Numbered from the stretch's first letter, positions 20,736 to 32,515 are shown. The stretch is DNA of 64,000 nt from Ascarosepion bandense (GCA_037127315.1 JBBBDQ010000307.1:2578501-2642500), one strand, 5' to 3'. The notes: a model not told the origin generated them from the sequence alone. Translations and numbers: made by a program.

Positions 20736-21673
20736 GTTAATATTTCTTTGATTCGGCCTTGTGTCAGACATAACCGAACTCCCTAGAGCTTACAAGTTTT
20801 ATACATGAATTATCATTAGCATAATTATCAGAAGGTTTTCATTAGAAGTTTGGAATATGTGGAATTGTGTAGAATAATGTAAGAATATTTAGGGTATCAA
20901 GATTGTTGAAAATATTCGTAGTAATAATGTAAGTAATTGAAATATCTGCAGAAGTTTAGAGTTCATGGTTGTGTAGTAGCGGATTGTAAAGACTTTGTTC
21001 CATTCTCTTTTTAGTAGGCCGCGGACAGGTTAAGAGAAAGAGAAGGCAAAACAAATAAAGGAGTAGTACTTAAAACGTGTCAATTTTATCGTTGTGTTCT
21101 CTTTAGTGGTGTCGTGTGAAAATGAAGAAAAGACATCTGGAAAAGGATGTCGAATGAAACCTTGAGGTGCCTTGCGTCTGGGTCGGCTTCTTGAATTTCT
21201 TTCGCTAAATTGCCACGAGGTCCCAGCTAACCGCTCCTATGTCGACTGACTTTTGACAGGTTAGCGTGGTGGTCTAAATAGTTAAAATTCTCATGATACC
21301 GGCTCCAGCGAAGCTTTTCACATCCAGGCGTGAAAATACGTCAAAGGTGAATTTGATGTTTTTAATCCAATCAGCATTTTGTGAATTTTTCTTAGTTGGG
21401 TTTTTCCATAATGCTTATAGTTCTTAATTTCTTATCCTTACAAATTTAAGGGAAAATACGGAAATTATTAATCTCAAATCTGAGTGCAATATTCATTCTT
21501 TTTCTTTTTAAGAGTAAGTTTTTCGGGTTTCTCTTTTTTTTTTTTATTTTGCTTGTTACTTATCTGATTGGTTTCACCTGAACTAATCTAGGTCCTTCTT
21601 CATACATACAATCAGGACAGAAAGGAGGAAGTTCTTTCTCGTCTAGTCAGAGGAATTCTTCGGCATTCTTTAA
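20736..21673. other. unassigned; possible LTR scrap
   Basis: 20764-21110 has an 'aataaagg' polyadenylation-like signal and a downstream GT/T-rich stretch, which could fit an LTR. No borders or target duplication found. A T-run lies near 21532. Confidence 0.25.
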
Positions 21674-22359
21674 TCTCTATATATAAAAGGCAAGATGTGT
21701 GTGTGTGTCTGCCTGCCTATCTGTATGTCTTTTATGCGAATCCACAATTTTTATCCGATTCTCACCAAACTTAACGCAAATACTTTTTAGGCTTCCGGTC
21801 AGGTGATGGGCTACCGATTTCCCCCGCAATATTAGAAATCGGTAACTCCGATATCCGATCAGGTCTAATCAAGATTTCAGCCATTTTATAGTGGTTCTTG
21901 CTGCTGAATTTGCTCTAACTTGTTAAAATTATAGTTTTTAGTCTCAAACGTTAGATCTTCTCAGATGACTCATTTTCTCCGATATCAGAAATCGACACAC
22001 CCTCGATTTCTTATAAAATCTGACCAAAAATCGATATTTAGCCATCAATATGGTTCATATTCTCCAATTTTACTCCCGATGGCTACGATAATTTTTCATG
22101 GACTTAAGTTAGTTTATCCTTGGATGACTTATTTGACTCCGAGATTGAAAATCGATACCCCGATAACCTATCGAGTCTGATCAAAATCAGGTTTTCAGCT
22201 CCTTTTATTTTGGTTTTTGCTTTGGGTTTTGCTCTAAGTAGATATAATTGTAGTTCTTAGTTTTAACTCGTGCCAACGTCCAAAGAGTCTGAGCTCCGGG
22301 ACCATGGATTAGTTTTAAAGCTTTCATTACACCCGAGCAACGCCGGGCTATACTGCTAG
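21674..22359 (+). mobile_element. non-autonomous Helitron-like element
   Basis: Starts TCTCTATATATAAAAGG after an A and ends GGGCTATACTGCTAG before a T, with a subterminal cccg...cggg hairpin at 22332-22346. TC start, CTAG end, A/T host junctions and no inverted repeats are Helitron hallmarks. The interior has three diverged blocks around 'ccgatat...cagaaatcg' (about 21780, 21965, 22130). No Rep/Hel coding. A minus-strand tip of the same family lies at 137-222. Confidence 0.6.
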
Positions 22360-22609
22360 TATTTAATAAATTTATGTTCGCATTAACAGTGGAAAAAAAA
22401 AAGGAAACATCATTCATTCGTTTTGTTGTTGTTTCCACAAATTTTTAACTGCATAATTTTAATGGCTTCTTTAATTGTGGAGGTAAAATGACAAAAAACA
22501 GAATGGTAAAATAATGATACAATGATGGTAAAATAATGGTAAACAGGATCATATTGTTGATTGTATCAATACAATAGGTTAAATGCGGTTATGGTAGAGA
22601 TTCAGTGTC
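22360..22609. other. unassigned AT-rich sequence
   Basis: Local 'ggtaaaataatg' duplications near 22500-22545. Nothing else. Confidence 0.3.
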
Positions 22610-22797
22610 AAAAATAAAACCGGCGAGCCGAATTCAAATTCAAACCGAATTTGTTATGTTCACTTTTTCGCAAATACCCTTAGGAAAGACTTGAATTAGT
22701 CTCTTCTCCTCCAGCTACGAGTTAAATAGCAAAATAACATTGGCTACCTAGCTCTGGCCATTTGAATAAGAGCCAGTCAACACGAAGGATTAACATG
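22610..22797 (+). mobile_element. SINE-A, divergent subfamily
   Basis: SINE-A-like B-box (gccgaattcaaattc), 'tcgcaaataccctta' and 'gagttaaatagc', but a different 3' half (agccagtcaac). Confidence 0.6.
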
Positions 22798-22904
22798 AGA
22801 TTAAACTGTTGTATGTTGCTTTAAAAAATTCTAGTATAAACTCAAATAAGGCCCAAGAGCCACTCAAAGTAGTGGGTTACTATTAGCGTAGGAAAGAACA
22901 AGCA

Positions 22905-22995
22905 TTAGGAGCATAGAGGTGAAGCAGACTTTAGAAGGATCAGGAAACTCAATCCTGAAACGAAAACAAGGAATAATTTTGTACTTTATACAAAA
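22905..22995 (-). mobile_element. SINE-E remnant
   Basis: Diverged reverse-strand 'tcaatcctgaaacgaaaac' block of SINE-E. Confidence 0.4.
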
Positions 22996-23690
22996 AATAG
23001 AAAACGTGGAGAACTGTGACTCGCATTTCCAAAGAGTAGATTAGGAATAACGTCTTCCTTCTGGTAAAATTAACTCTGTATAATCTGTTATTTGAAAAGG
23101 CGATGGACATCAACAAATAATTCCATTGCACTGAGAAAAAAAACATACATTTGCTCAGCAAGGTACCTCTATCATCTCATGTGTAAATAATTTTTTTATT
23201 TGGATAATTGCCGAGGAAACAAGTAATTTTTTTTCATTTTTTTTATATTACATAAACTGAAATTTTATTCATTTTTGTCGTTGTTGCAATTGCTTGATTA
23301 AGTATGATTAAAAATGGGTTTGGTTCATCTTTGTGTTTCACTCAAACCGTAGCATTTAAATCTAGGAATTCCCAGACAAGTAACAGTTGATCATAAGAAA
23401 AGACCATTCTCATAGTTGATCAGTCCTCTGAGGCCATATGCAGCAATTCTATAGAAAACGCGTAAGTCATGTAAAAGGGTTTTTCATTTTGAAAATAATG
23501 TATTGACCTTTTGTTGCATATTAGTTACAATTTTACCAATAGGAAACAAAGTGTAATACTCTTGAAATACCGCTTAACGCATCTTTCCAATGAATCCGCC
23601 GTTAGCACCGATGAGTGAAATGAGGTGTGAAACGTTGACATACTCGAATCAGAAGATCTTTACCTGTTTTTGGACATAACCCTTACTTAA
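22996..23690. other. unassigned sequence
   Basis: No gene or repeat recognised on either strand. Confidence 0.3.
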
Positions 23691-23694
23691 TATC

Positions 23695-24035
23695 AGTCTT
23701 CCTATATGGTTGTGAATTCAGGACAATCTCTTCACAGATGAATAAGAGACTTGAAGCAACATGATGGGGGTATATACACCGAACATGTGAGCATTGACTA
23801 AGTTGTCGCGAAAATTGGAACAAATCGGACACTTATACTTAATATCAGAAAAACATTTCTAGCGCATATGAGAAAAGAACTGGAAAATTTTATACTCAGA
23901 GGGCAAATTGAAATCAAAAGCAATAGACGAAAACAACGCATAACCTGCCTAGCAAGTGTATATAAATGGATAGCAGAAAAGGAAACAATGAAGAGCCATG
24001 ATCGTTAACGTCTTGAGGGGACACTGCACATAGAA
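23695..24035 (+). pseudogene. RTE-like LINE ORF C-terminal remnant
   Basis: Translates across stops to a YGCEFRTISSQMNKRLEAT-like stretch and, later, scraps matching the conserved block seen better at 31720-32116. That block has a W-T-EHVSN segment, then KRK-L--IRKRQLKFLGH. It ends with 'aacgtcttgaggggacactg', the degraded 3' terminus of the same LINE. Confidence 0.55.
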
Positions 24036-24219
24036 GAATCTTGTTATGGCCAACTTTAAAAGTTTTATAATGTCACAGGGGCGTTGGTGGACTTCCCTTT
24101 CAACTACATAATAGTCCCACGGATTCATATCTGTAGAGCTAGGGGGCTATATATTTGGGTTGACGTGATCGTGGAGGTCTTAATTCTCCATTTCTGAGTC
24201 ATTTGGACTAATGAGACTA

Positions 24220-24570
24220 CTGCTATGTATACGGTTTTTCTTTGTTTACGTTCTCATTCCAAAGGCCCCACAAACCATCGCAACACCTCTTTATCAATAG
24301 CAGCATTAACCCTTGAGGAAAGAAGTGAGTAGCTATATCTCCCTCGGATCTCACGGCTTCCAGAATTTTTCCAGCTTTAAGGAACCTTGTGTGCATGATT
24401 GTTGGGACATCTTTATGGTCATTACATAAACATTTCATTCCTTCAGCTGATTTTTTGGCCTTGATAAAGATTTTTCTTTTAATACTTTGAGAAAAACGAA
24501 AGGATTCTAGGCTCTTGATCTTTCAACTTGTTCAATAAGGACTTTGCGCAGATGGTTATCTTTTGTCTTT
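24220..24570 (-). pseudogene. mariner-family transposase fossil A
   Basis: Minus-strand frame with KDVPTIMHTRF followed by VRSEGDIATHFFPQGL. Both blocks are recognisable from mariner/Tc1 DDE transposases, which have the region '..DVP.VM.TKFP..VMV.G.VS.EGDV..PHFF'. A piece between them is altered and no catalytic Asp triad is complete. The same family is better preserved in part at 25620-26130. Confidence 0.6.
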
Positions 24571-24689
24571 GCAGGTATGAATAAGCCTCTTCGCTTCACA
24601 TATTAGCATGAATAATATTGAGACTCTTAGAATCGATGACTACTACAATACGAAGTAAGAAACGTTGACAGGCTCAAATCATAAGACCT

Positions 24690-24775
24690 TTATCTATATT
24701 AGACATTGTTTTAGTTATGACGGACTTCAGGGATTGTCTTAGTTATGACGGACTTCAGGGATGAATTCGAATGGT
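24690..24775. repeat. 29-bp direct duplication
   Basis: The phrase 'ttagttatgacggacttcag' plus flanking bases occurs twice, back to back. Confidence 0.7.
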
Positions 24776-25350
24776 TAGCCAAAATTTAGACAACAAAGCA
24801 GACAATCCGGATATACTTTATATATAGATTTTATTAAGCGTATCTGTAAGAAAATGAGCCGCTTATGAAATGGTGAGTATTTAATCATATATAAGTATTG
24901 TGGGGCGTTACCCACTTAACTATGGACTCTTCTTACCAGTATATTAACTGAGAGTTAATCACTCTCGTGGCTTCAGTTCAGCTCAGCACAGTCTGTCTGT
25001 CTGTCAGTCACTAATAAGCCAAGCTTATGTTTACTATGTTCTCTTGTATCTATTTTGACTTAATATATGTTGTTAACCATACCATCGTGTTTCGAGTTAC
25101 CATTTCGTGGTCCCATCACCGGTCCATATCAATAAGCTTTTTCGGTTTTTGGAATATTTTAATGAAGTGCTTTGATAAATATTATGAATAATTTTAAAAG
25201 ATTTTGATAATAAGAATAATTTATCCAGATACAAGCTCTATTATTGTTTCTAAAGTTGCCGCGGTAACAAGTGTGTCTTTTGAAGCAAGTTTGGGATAAC
25301 GTAATCACGGATGCAGTAACTCATTAATTTTTGGGTGTCTTTACCTTGTT
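24776..25350. other. unassigned; regulatory-looking but unproven
   Basis: Contains a TATA-like run (~24885) and 'gtctgtctgtctgtcag' (~24990). It may be LTR-derived, but no borders were found. Confidence 0.25.
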
Positions 25351-25354
25351 GGGC

Positions 25355-25500
25355 ATCTCGGCGTGGTGTAATGGTTAGCAAGCTCGTCTCGCTAGAATCA
25401 TTATAACTGAGTAGTGAGTTCGATCCTCACTGGGTACCCCCTACTTTCGGCCGTGTGTCACGTCTAAGCTACGCTTAGAAAATCACCTTCTTTCAGGTTT
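25355..25500 (+). mobile_element. SINE-B, clean copy
   Basis: A-box-like gtggtgtaatggttagc (25371), B-box gagttcgatcctcactggg (25417) and a 3' block with 'tctaagctacgcttag', a small hairpin. The first ~75 bases resemble a tRNA, but an interrupting run between the arms makes a working tRNA gene unlikely. Confidence 0.75.
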
Positions 25501-25619
25501 GGCTGTTGGGCGCAGGGCTAACAACCCTGCCCCATAAAAAGAGGCCTTGTTGGTATCTGTATGGCTATTCTTTGCTCACGATTTCTATGTTAGACATCAC
25601 TACCCTCTCCTACAAATCT

Positions 25620-26130
25620 TTATATTTAGCATGATTGGCTCTTAAACCGTGTGGAAAGAAGTGAGGGGTCATAACATCTCCCTCATTGCTTACGACTCCC
25701 AGAACCATCAAAGTTGGCAGAAACTTTGTCAATATGTCAGTTTATCTTTCGGTCCTAATCAAAGCTTTTTTCATTGGAGAAAAAACCAAAGTATTCTAGG
25801 GTCTTTATTTTAACTTGCTCAACAAATGATTTGCGCAGATCAGATGGTTATCTTTTGTCTTTACAGACATGAACTGGATTCTCCGCATCCCGTGTGGCTT
25901 GTATCGCACGTCCTAATGTCCAGTTGACCCAATAGAGTTCTCTTGAAAATTTGAGCTTCTTAACAATGTCGTTAACTGATCTTCGGGATTTTTCTAATAA
26001 TTATTTTTGCGCCTTTCGTACAAATTCGGGTGTCTTGATGCTATTATAATCCTTAGCAGGCGCATTACGATTGATTACTGCCGTATAAACGTTGTCAGTG
26101 GAGGTCTTTGTGAACCTTGACGACAGAAGA
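25620..26130 (-). pseudogene. mariner-family transposase fossil B
   Basis: Minus strand gives IKTPEFVRKAQK, then SRRSVNDIVKKLKFS (helix-turn-helix linker region), then YFGFFSNEKSFDQD-like and LMVLGVVSNEGDVMTPHFF. The order matches mariner/Tc1 transposases, and 'SNEKSFD' corresponds to the first catalytic 'SDEK' block with D changed to N. Several stops; C-terminus absent. Confidence 0.65.
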
Positions 26131-26164
26131 CTGTGCTCCAAAGATTTAAATATCTCTCGCTTTC

Positions 26165-26622
26165 AGGAAGTGAGAGATATTTAATATATGTCATTTAGAG
26201 CCATTAATATATTTAATATATGTCATTTAGAGCCATTAATATATTTAATATATGTCATTTAGAGCCATTAATATATTTAATATATGTCATTTAGAGCCAT
26301 TAATATATTTAATATATGTCATTTAGAGCCAATTAATATTTAATTTATATGTCATTTGAGCCATTAATATATTTAATATTTATGTCATTTGACCATTAAT
26401 ATATTTAATATATGTCATTTAGAGCCATTAATATATTTAATATATGTCATTTAGAGCCATTAATATATTTAATATATGTCATTTAGAGCCATTAATATAT
26501 TTAATATACGTCATTTAGAGCCATTAATATATTTAATATACGTCATTTAGAGCCATTAATATATTTAATATACGTCATTTAGAGCCATTAATATATTTAA
26601 TATATGTCATTTAGAGCCATGT
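26165..26622. repeat. 32-bp AT-rich satellite, ~14 units
   Basis: Unit has 'catttagagccattaatat' followed by 'atttaatatatgt'. Three consecutive units (~26500-26580) share a tg-to-cg change, and units near 26325-26395 carry indels. The array is bounded by mariner fossil B on the left. Confidence 0.95.
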
Positions 26623-26765
26623 ACCTTTTCCTTTGCTGTGTTAGCATATTTTTCATCATTCATACGAAAAGAAATGCTATTAAAAATAAGTTAGAACTAT
26701 TTATTAAAAGATATGTCTGCAAAGAACTTAAATAACGTATATCAACAATAAGAATACAGAATGTG

Positions 26766-27065
26766 TAGGTCCTGGGTATAACGGTAAACTGCAAATTGCT
26801 TTTGTTCCCAGGTTTAATCTGACTCGGGGTGGTAGCATCTGTTAGGGTTCCAGCAATGGGCAAATAGTTAATCGTCCAAACAGGGGTAAAAACACTATGA
26901 AAGTATAAAAACAGAATTTTATGAAATATATACATAAAAAAATTTGAAGGAAAAATATTACCAATAAAACGTTTTTGAAGGAAAAATGTTACCAACAAAA
27001 ATACGTTTTTGAATGAACTAATGCCTCGGCATTAAATGACCCCAAGGGGTTGATATGCCGTAAAA
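26766..27065 (+). mobile_element. family M, short copy
   Basis: 5' block 'ataacggtaaactgc', two minisatellite-like units (aaaatattaccaataaaacg, 26950-27000) and the 3' end 'tgatatgccg'. Confidence 0.65.
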
Positions 27066-27169
27066 CAAACCAAACGAAAAGAAACAACGTATAGTCAGTC
27101 CTTAGAAACGGGGACAAGCCAGGGTGCGTGCTATGAATTGTAGGAATAGTTTAAGATGTTCTGAAGCTA

Positions 27170-27575
27170 AGCAAAATATTAAGAGATAGAAAATAGGTCC
27201 TTAGGATCAAAGAGGATACCGAAACGTTAGGTATGGAAGTTAATGTCGGAGATATTTTTCACGTCTAAAAATATTTTAAATAAGAAATGTGGCACTGCCG
27301 ACAGATGTTGAGATTAAGAAGAATCTCAACATGTCAACAATGAGGAAGTTTTAAGATAGACAGTAAGGAAAGGGGGCCTTGAAAATACAACACTCACATG
27401 ACATACTGAAGAAAAGATGGGCAAGAAAGAAACGGCCAGTAACCTACTTAATCAGTTTGTTCCCCTTCTGCCATCTGGTCACAAATCCTAGATAAAGACT
27501 TTGATTCGAGATACAAAGAAACAGGAAGTTGTGGAAGCCCATGATTGCTTATGTCTTAAAGAGACATAAGAGGTA
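27170..27575 (+). pseudogene. RTE-like LINE 3' end, decayed
   Basis: Near 27410-27560 the translation reads ...KKERPVTYL... and KLWKPMIAYVLKRHK, matching the C-terminal W-K-MIAYVLK block of the LINE at 50140-50180. Stops and indels throughout. Confidence 0.55.
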
Positions 27576-27764
27576 ACAGATATGTATTAAATAGCACAGA
27601 GGATTATTGTAAGCTTTGTACAATAGATGGTCGTTTCCTTGTACCGGTTCAGTAAGTACCCGATTCCTCTAAAATTGCTTTAATATTACAGGAGCCAGAT
27701 CAGGCGGTAAATGGATTAGTGCTTGTCCTAACCCTAACCCTGCCATATCTAAGCTGGAACATTT

Positions 27765-28130
27765 TTTTTAATCGTTTCACCCCAAGCAAAGCGGTACCGC
27801 TCCTGATGCGCAGAGGGCTACATAAAAGCGTAAACGTTTAGACAGGAGAAGAGTGAAGAGAAATACGAACTAGTTACAGGAAGTGTCAGAGAAAAGGCAA
27901 GAGAAGGATGGGAACACAGGTGTAAAGACAATTTTTTTTAATCATCTCCCCCCGAACAAGGCAGAAATGTCACTGATGAGCGGGGGGCTACATAACTGTA
28001 AAAAGATTAATTAGAAAAGAGTGAGGAGTACAAACTAGTTAGAAATGAGCAATAGAAGCCTGAGAATGCAGGCGCGATGACAGATACATTGGTGGAGAGA
28101 AAGGGAAGGTTATACGGGGGTTGGGAGAGA
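27765..28130 (-). mobile_element. CR1-like LINE 3' tails (two, tandem)
   Basis: Two minus-strand copies of the LINE tail start near 27771 ('caccccaagcaaagcgg') and 27948. Each runs from A-rich end through 'gcgcagagggctacat' to a purine-rich 3' UTR complement. Confidence 0.65.
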
Positions 28131-28131
28131 G

Positions 28132-28680
28132 CTAGAGTCCAGTGGTTAACAGATGAGTATTGACATTGCATTTAAATGTCTGGAGGTTGTAGCCGTCAGG
28201 AAAGCAAGAAAATGGGAGCGAGTTCCACAGGCGGGAAGTGCGAGAGAAGAAGCTGAAGGAGTAGAATTGTCGTCTGCATTTGGCTAACCTGACTGTGAAT
28301 GGGTGGGACCCAGTTGCCAGTCTGGTTGCACGGGTAAACACCTGTTGAGGAGGCATCATTGACTTAAGTTCGTCCGAGCTGCGAAGGTAGAGAAAAAGTA
28401 AAAGAACAAGATACACAGGGCGATGTAGAAAGGACTGGAGTGAAGTGGATAAGAGATGGGAATTGAGATTGCATTTAAATTTCTGAAGGTTGTAGCCATA
28501 AGAAAAGCAATTATACGGAAGGGAGTTCCACAGGCTGGAAGTGCGATGGAGTAGAATTGTTGCTTGCATTTGTTTGATTTAACTGTAAATGGGTGGGACC
28601 TTGTTGCCAGTCTGGTTTCACGAGGAAGTTCTTGTGAAGGGGGCATCAGTGAACTAAGTTCGTCCATTCTTCATAGTCCA
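28132..28680 (-). pseudogene. CR1-like LINE ORF2 C-terminus, two tandem pieces
   Basis: The minus frame 28345-28132 encodes FTRATRLATGSHPFTVR, then CRRQFYSFSFFSRTSRLWNS and FPDGYNLQTFKCNVNTHLL. This is the conserved end of CR1/L2/Jockey-group LINE proteins after the RT thumb. A second, frameshifted copy of the same segment lies upstream on that strand (28670-28430). The first piece is open to its stop, suggesting relative youth. Confidence 0.75.
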
Positions 28681-28867
28681 AAGGCGTCTCTGTGTCTTTG
28701 TTTGCCTAAATTATTTTCCACCGTACAATACCTTTCCTCACAGAAGACTTCCCCGGCAAATGAGATCCTTTCCATGGTTCTAATAGTTCAGACTTTACTG
28801 TTAATATCTGCCATGCTACGTACAATGGCTTGAACGATTTTAGCAAGAAGGAAGTTCCACTTCTTCC

Positions 28868-29414
28868 TGAGGTACGGAGTATGACGATAAACTGCATCCG
28901 GCAGTAAGGCCTCTGACTGAGAGGTTTTGAGGAGCATGGAACCACCTCTTAATTGCTGTTGTTTCCAGTTCCACTCTGACTCGGAGTAGGAGCACCTGTT
29001 AGGGTCCCAGCTATGAGCAAATAGTTACCCCCCCCCCCAAAAAAAAAACTGAGGTCAAGACATTATGAAAGTATAGAAATGTATACATAAAATAGTCTTT
29101 TACGGAAAATATACATTTTTGAAGGAAAGATATGACCAACAATATATATTTGAAGAAAAAAATTAACATAACACATTTTTAAAGGTTGGATAGGGAAATT
29201 GTCATAATACATTTCTGAAGGAAAATATTTTTGAATACAAAACTAGAAGACATTTTCAGTTTTCTAGAATAACATTTTTTTTTTTCATCGAAATGTGACT
29301 AAATCAACCTTCTCACTACAACCAAGTATTAAAAAATTTCCTTAAAACCCCAATTTTTTGGCATTAAATGACCCACAGAGGTGTTGAGATGCCGTTAAAT
29401 ATAACTCCAACTCT
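28868..29414 (+). mobile_element. family M copy
   Basis: Full 5' block (atgacgataaactgcatccg), a C9-A9 run near 29031-29049, two or three AT-rich minisatellite-like units (29100-29235) and the 3' end 'gagatgccgttaaat'. Confidence 0.7.
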
Positions 29415-29500
29415 ACTTCTTCCTGAGAACTGCTACCATGTGGAATCAGCTTCCGAGAGGGTGCTTTCAGGTATATTATGTTAACATCTTCATGTCTAGA
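29415..29500 (+). pseudogene. LINE C-terminal scrap
   Basis: Translates as RTATMWNQLPRGCFQ-like, a variant of the W-N-(S/Q)-L-P block at the end of LINE ORF2. Confidence 0.4.
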
Positions 29501-29893
29501 GTTAACCGTTATATTTTCCATATATCCTCATAAATTGCACTTATATCTTACCGTTCATACAACTTCTATCAGTAGCCCTATACCTAAGTAGCTCTTGAGC
29601 CTTGTATAAGTTGAACAAAATGACACTCGATTATCTAATATTTTTTAAAGCAGAGATATAGTATTGTAGGATTCGATCTATACTCTGTAGTTCGTTATTT
29701 TTATGACATGAAGAACGCTATTTATTTGACTAATGCAAAAATGTGTCACGAGGTTAAAAAGTGGGTAGAGGAAAGCTAATCTTCAATCTCTTACCTTAAA
29801 GTTATCTTGTCCCGATTATTGACCCAAACATACCACAGTATTCCTGTTATGGGGAAACACACCTATTCCTTAGATAATAGACTCTCCCTCATA
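29501..29893. other. unassigned sequence
   Basis: No motif recognised. Ends with the TA target duplication of the mariner element. Confidence 0.3.
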
Positions 29894-31109
29894 CAAGGTA
29901 ACCAAAAAAGTTATGTCCGTTTTTAAAGAAAAACAAAAAAAAAAGAAAACTTTTCACAGTATGTGTAACTTATATTTAGTCTTCAAAGTAATCGCCATCG
30001 GCATCCAGTATCTTCTGCCAACGTGTCTCCAGCTGTTCAATGCCTTTGCGGTAGAAATCGAGGGGTTTTAACGCAAAGAAGTCTGCTTCATTGGTGAAAG
30101 ATTTCTCATGAAGATGATAATTCAGGGAGTGGAAGAGGTGGTAATCGGATGGTGCAAGGTCAGGTGAATAAGGTGGATGGCACAAAGTCTCCTACCCAAG
30201 TTGCTGTAGGGTATCTCTGACCATTCGTGCGACATTCAGCCTGGCGTTGTCATGGAGGAAAAGCACACCTTTGCTATTCACCAGTGCTGGCGCCTTCTGG
30301 CGCTATGCCTGTTGCACACGTTTCAATTGCTGCGAGTATAGGTCTCCAATGACTTTTTAACCCATTGGTAGCAGTTCATAATGAACCTTTTGACGACCTG
30401 TCCACCAGACACAAAGCATAATCTTGCGTGGGGGCATAGGCGGTCTTGTGGTGTGAGCGACAGCATCCTGAGGAGACAACCAATGTTTGGAACGCTTGGG
30501 AGTTTCGTGCAGAACCCACTCTTCATCACTGGCAAGCACTCGATTGAATAAGGATGCGGTACGGTGGCGAGAAAGCAGCATTTGTGGAACCCACTTGCTC
30601 AGTTTGTACGTCTTACCTCGGCAGTACAGGTGAAGTCTGTGTTTCATCGGAAAAGTTGAACTGTCTTGCAAGTTCACCACACGTTAGACTACTGTCCTCT
30701 TTAATGGCCGCCTTCAGGACTCCGTCATTCAAGACCTGTGGTCGTCCACTGCGAGGCTTATCATGAAGAGACAAATCTCCCGACTTGAATTTTCGAAACC
30801 AACGCCACAACACTATCCCCAAACGCTTGACATATGCAGCGACTTGATGCAGCTACTGATAAGCCCACTTCGAAGTCGTAAAGCAAACAGCCTCGAACGA
30901 GATCTCTAGACACTTCCATCCTTCTCACAGCTGTCTGGCTTATAACTGATAGCCGGGCATGGTTCGCATGGTTCGCATGGTTTTATAACGTCTGCTGTTC
31001 CTACTTCCGGCTGTCCAAATTTGAAAACAATTGCTACACATATTTCGCATATATTTCAACTTAATTTAATGACTAATAAAAAACGAACAGAACTTTTTGG
31101 GTTACCTGG
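29894..31109 (-). mobile_element. mariner element, 1216 bp
   Basis: Inverted ends share ggtaacc then aaaaagtt then tgt and cgttttt (29897 onward; inverse near 31070-31107). Each end is flanked by TA, at 29892-29893 and 31110-31111. Length and TA duplication are normal for mariner. It contains one transposase pseudogene on the minus strand. Confidence 0.9.
29976..30919 (-). pseudogene. mariner transposase (D,D34D), inactivated
   Basis: Cut-and-paste transposase acting on the element's own ends. The start ATG is at 30919 (MEVSRDLVRGC), the normal position for the family. An N-terminal helix-turn-helix region with WRWFRKFKSGDLSL and KPRSGRPQ is followed by the catalytic core. The core has Asp in ASDEEW (30525-30527), Asp in FLHDNAR (30249-30251) and Asp in LAPSDYHLF (30144-30146), exactly 34 residues after the second, so the triad survives. 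It ends DADGDYFED. Stops near 30359, 30313 and 30193 and frameshifts near 30640 and 30820 disable it. Confidence 0.88.
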
Positions 31110-31111
31110 TA

Positions 31112-31680
31112 TATTAATAAGAGTTAGCAGGAAGTTCTTGGGAGTTCTTTAGAGTCCTACTGGAGTTCAGTTGAACTACCAGTTAGTTCCAGTTTGGACA
31201 TAGTCGAACTAAGGCAGTTGATATCAGTTGACAGTTAGCCGAATACTAAGGAGTCAGCTTTCAGTGGAAGATTACCAAGTTCCTAACATTTTGGGTACGA
31301 TAAGTCGATGAGCAACCGACATAGAACGATTATAACCTTCAGTGCGAAAACTACTCCACAACAATTTCTTCTACCAAAACAACACATTCATACCATTTTT
31401 ACTACAGTCACTATAATGCCTCAAATCTCTATTTAGTCCTAATTAGTATGTACAATTTGTTTGTGAGTGGGTGGGTTAAAAATGAAACCCGAATGAATAT
31501 TTACAGTTTATATGACACCAAGCGCTTGATGACGTTGGTTAAGAGATATCTTAAGAGTTGTCAGTGACCTGATCATTCCCCGACCCCTGCTGGTGGTCAA
31601 TGCTCGTTGATCGTTTTATTTGAGAAGATGGAATCATTTTTAGGGAGAAGGGAGTCGCGAAAGGATAACTGCAACATTCT
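31112..31680. other. unassigned; AGTTC-rich
   Basis: 31125-31260 is rich in short agttc/gttcc phrases. No coding or border motif recognised. Confidence 0.3.
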
Positions 31681-32255
31681 TTCTTCTTCTTCTATGTGCC
31701 TTGACCTTTCAGGATGTAGGTGATCATGGCCTCCCACGTCTCCCTATCCCTGGTTGCTCTTAGCACGCTTTCTCCTATAACATCTCGCAGCCCCCGATCT
31801 GTCATCCACCTGCTCAGGCCCTCGTTATCCGCTGCTTTCCTCTGTCTCATTTCCCCTTTATCTGGCCTGTTAGTATCAGGTTCTCCAAGCCGTCCTTCGT
31901 TGCATGTCCAAGGAACTTTAGTTGTCTTTTCCTGATGCTCAATATTAATTTCCTTTTCGTTTCCATTCTTTCCAACACCTCGTCATTGCTCACATGCTCG
32001 GTCCACGATAAACGCAGCATGATTCTATAGAACCACATTTCCGCTGCTTCAAGTTTTTTCCTCATCTTTGTTGATATTGTCCAACATTTACTGCCATATT
32101 GAAGAACTGACATCACAAAGCAATTCGGTACTCTTCTTTGTTTCTAGTGAAAGTTTCCTGTGTCTTAGTACTTTACTCAGCTTCTGGAACACGTCCTTTG
32201 CCATGCCAATTCACTTTTGGTTCTCTTGTGAAATGCTGAATAACATATTGTCCAT
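31681..32255 (-). pseudogene. RTE-like LINE ORF C-terminus
   Basis: The minus frame 32116-31847 reads SVLQYGSKCWTISTKM, then LEAAEMWFYRIMLRLSWTEH, then KRKLILSIRKRQLKFLGHA. This is the conserved region after the RT domain in RTE-like LINEs, seen also at 39.6, 49.8 and 60.1 kb. The 3' end (31690-31720) carries a short GAA-type repeat on the minus strand (ttcttcttct on plus). 5'-truncated. Confidence 0.75.
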
Positions 32256-32394
32256 ATGAAAAAAAGTAGGAGGATATTAGACTAAATAATTCAAAGAATA
32301 ATGTCTTCTAATAACAATTCATTACGATGTATAAGGTTTGAAAAAATATCAGACATTTTTTTCTTTTAAGTGGGGGATCTCAAAACACCGAGAA

Positions 32395-32515
32395 CTAGAT
32401 GTGGTACAAGGCCTAAAGTATGGGGCACTCAGTGAGGATTTAACTCGCTACTCAATTGTTATGATTCTAGCAAGACAACCCTGTTGACCATTACACCACG
32501 TCGAGGTGCCCTTAT
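32395..32515 (-). mobile_element. SINE-B copy
   Basis: Reverse-strand B-box (cagtgaggatttaactc) and A-box (gaccattacaccac) with the 'cgaggtgccc' head. Confidence 0.65.

Noticed and set aside
24690..25130. Possible LTR with TATA and 29-bp duplication
   Set aside because: No TG...CA borders with matching flanking duplication could be found.
25355..25440. Possible functional tRNA gene
   Set aside because: A- and B-boxes are present, but the inter-arm region is too long and the acceptor stem does not pair. The same sequence recurs with SINE tails, so it is a SINE head.
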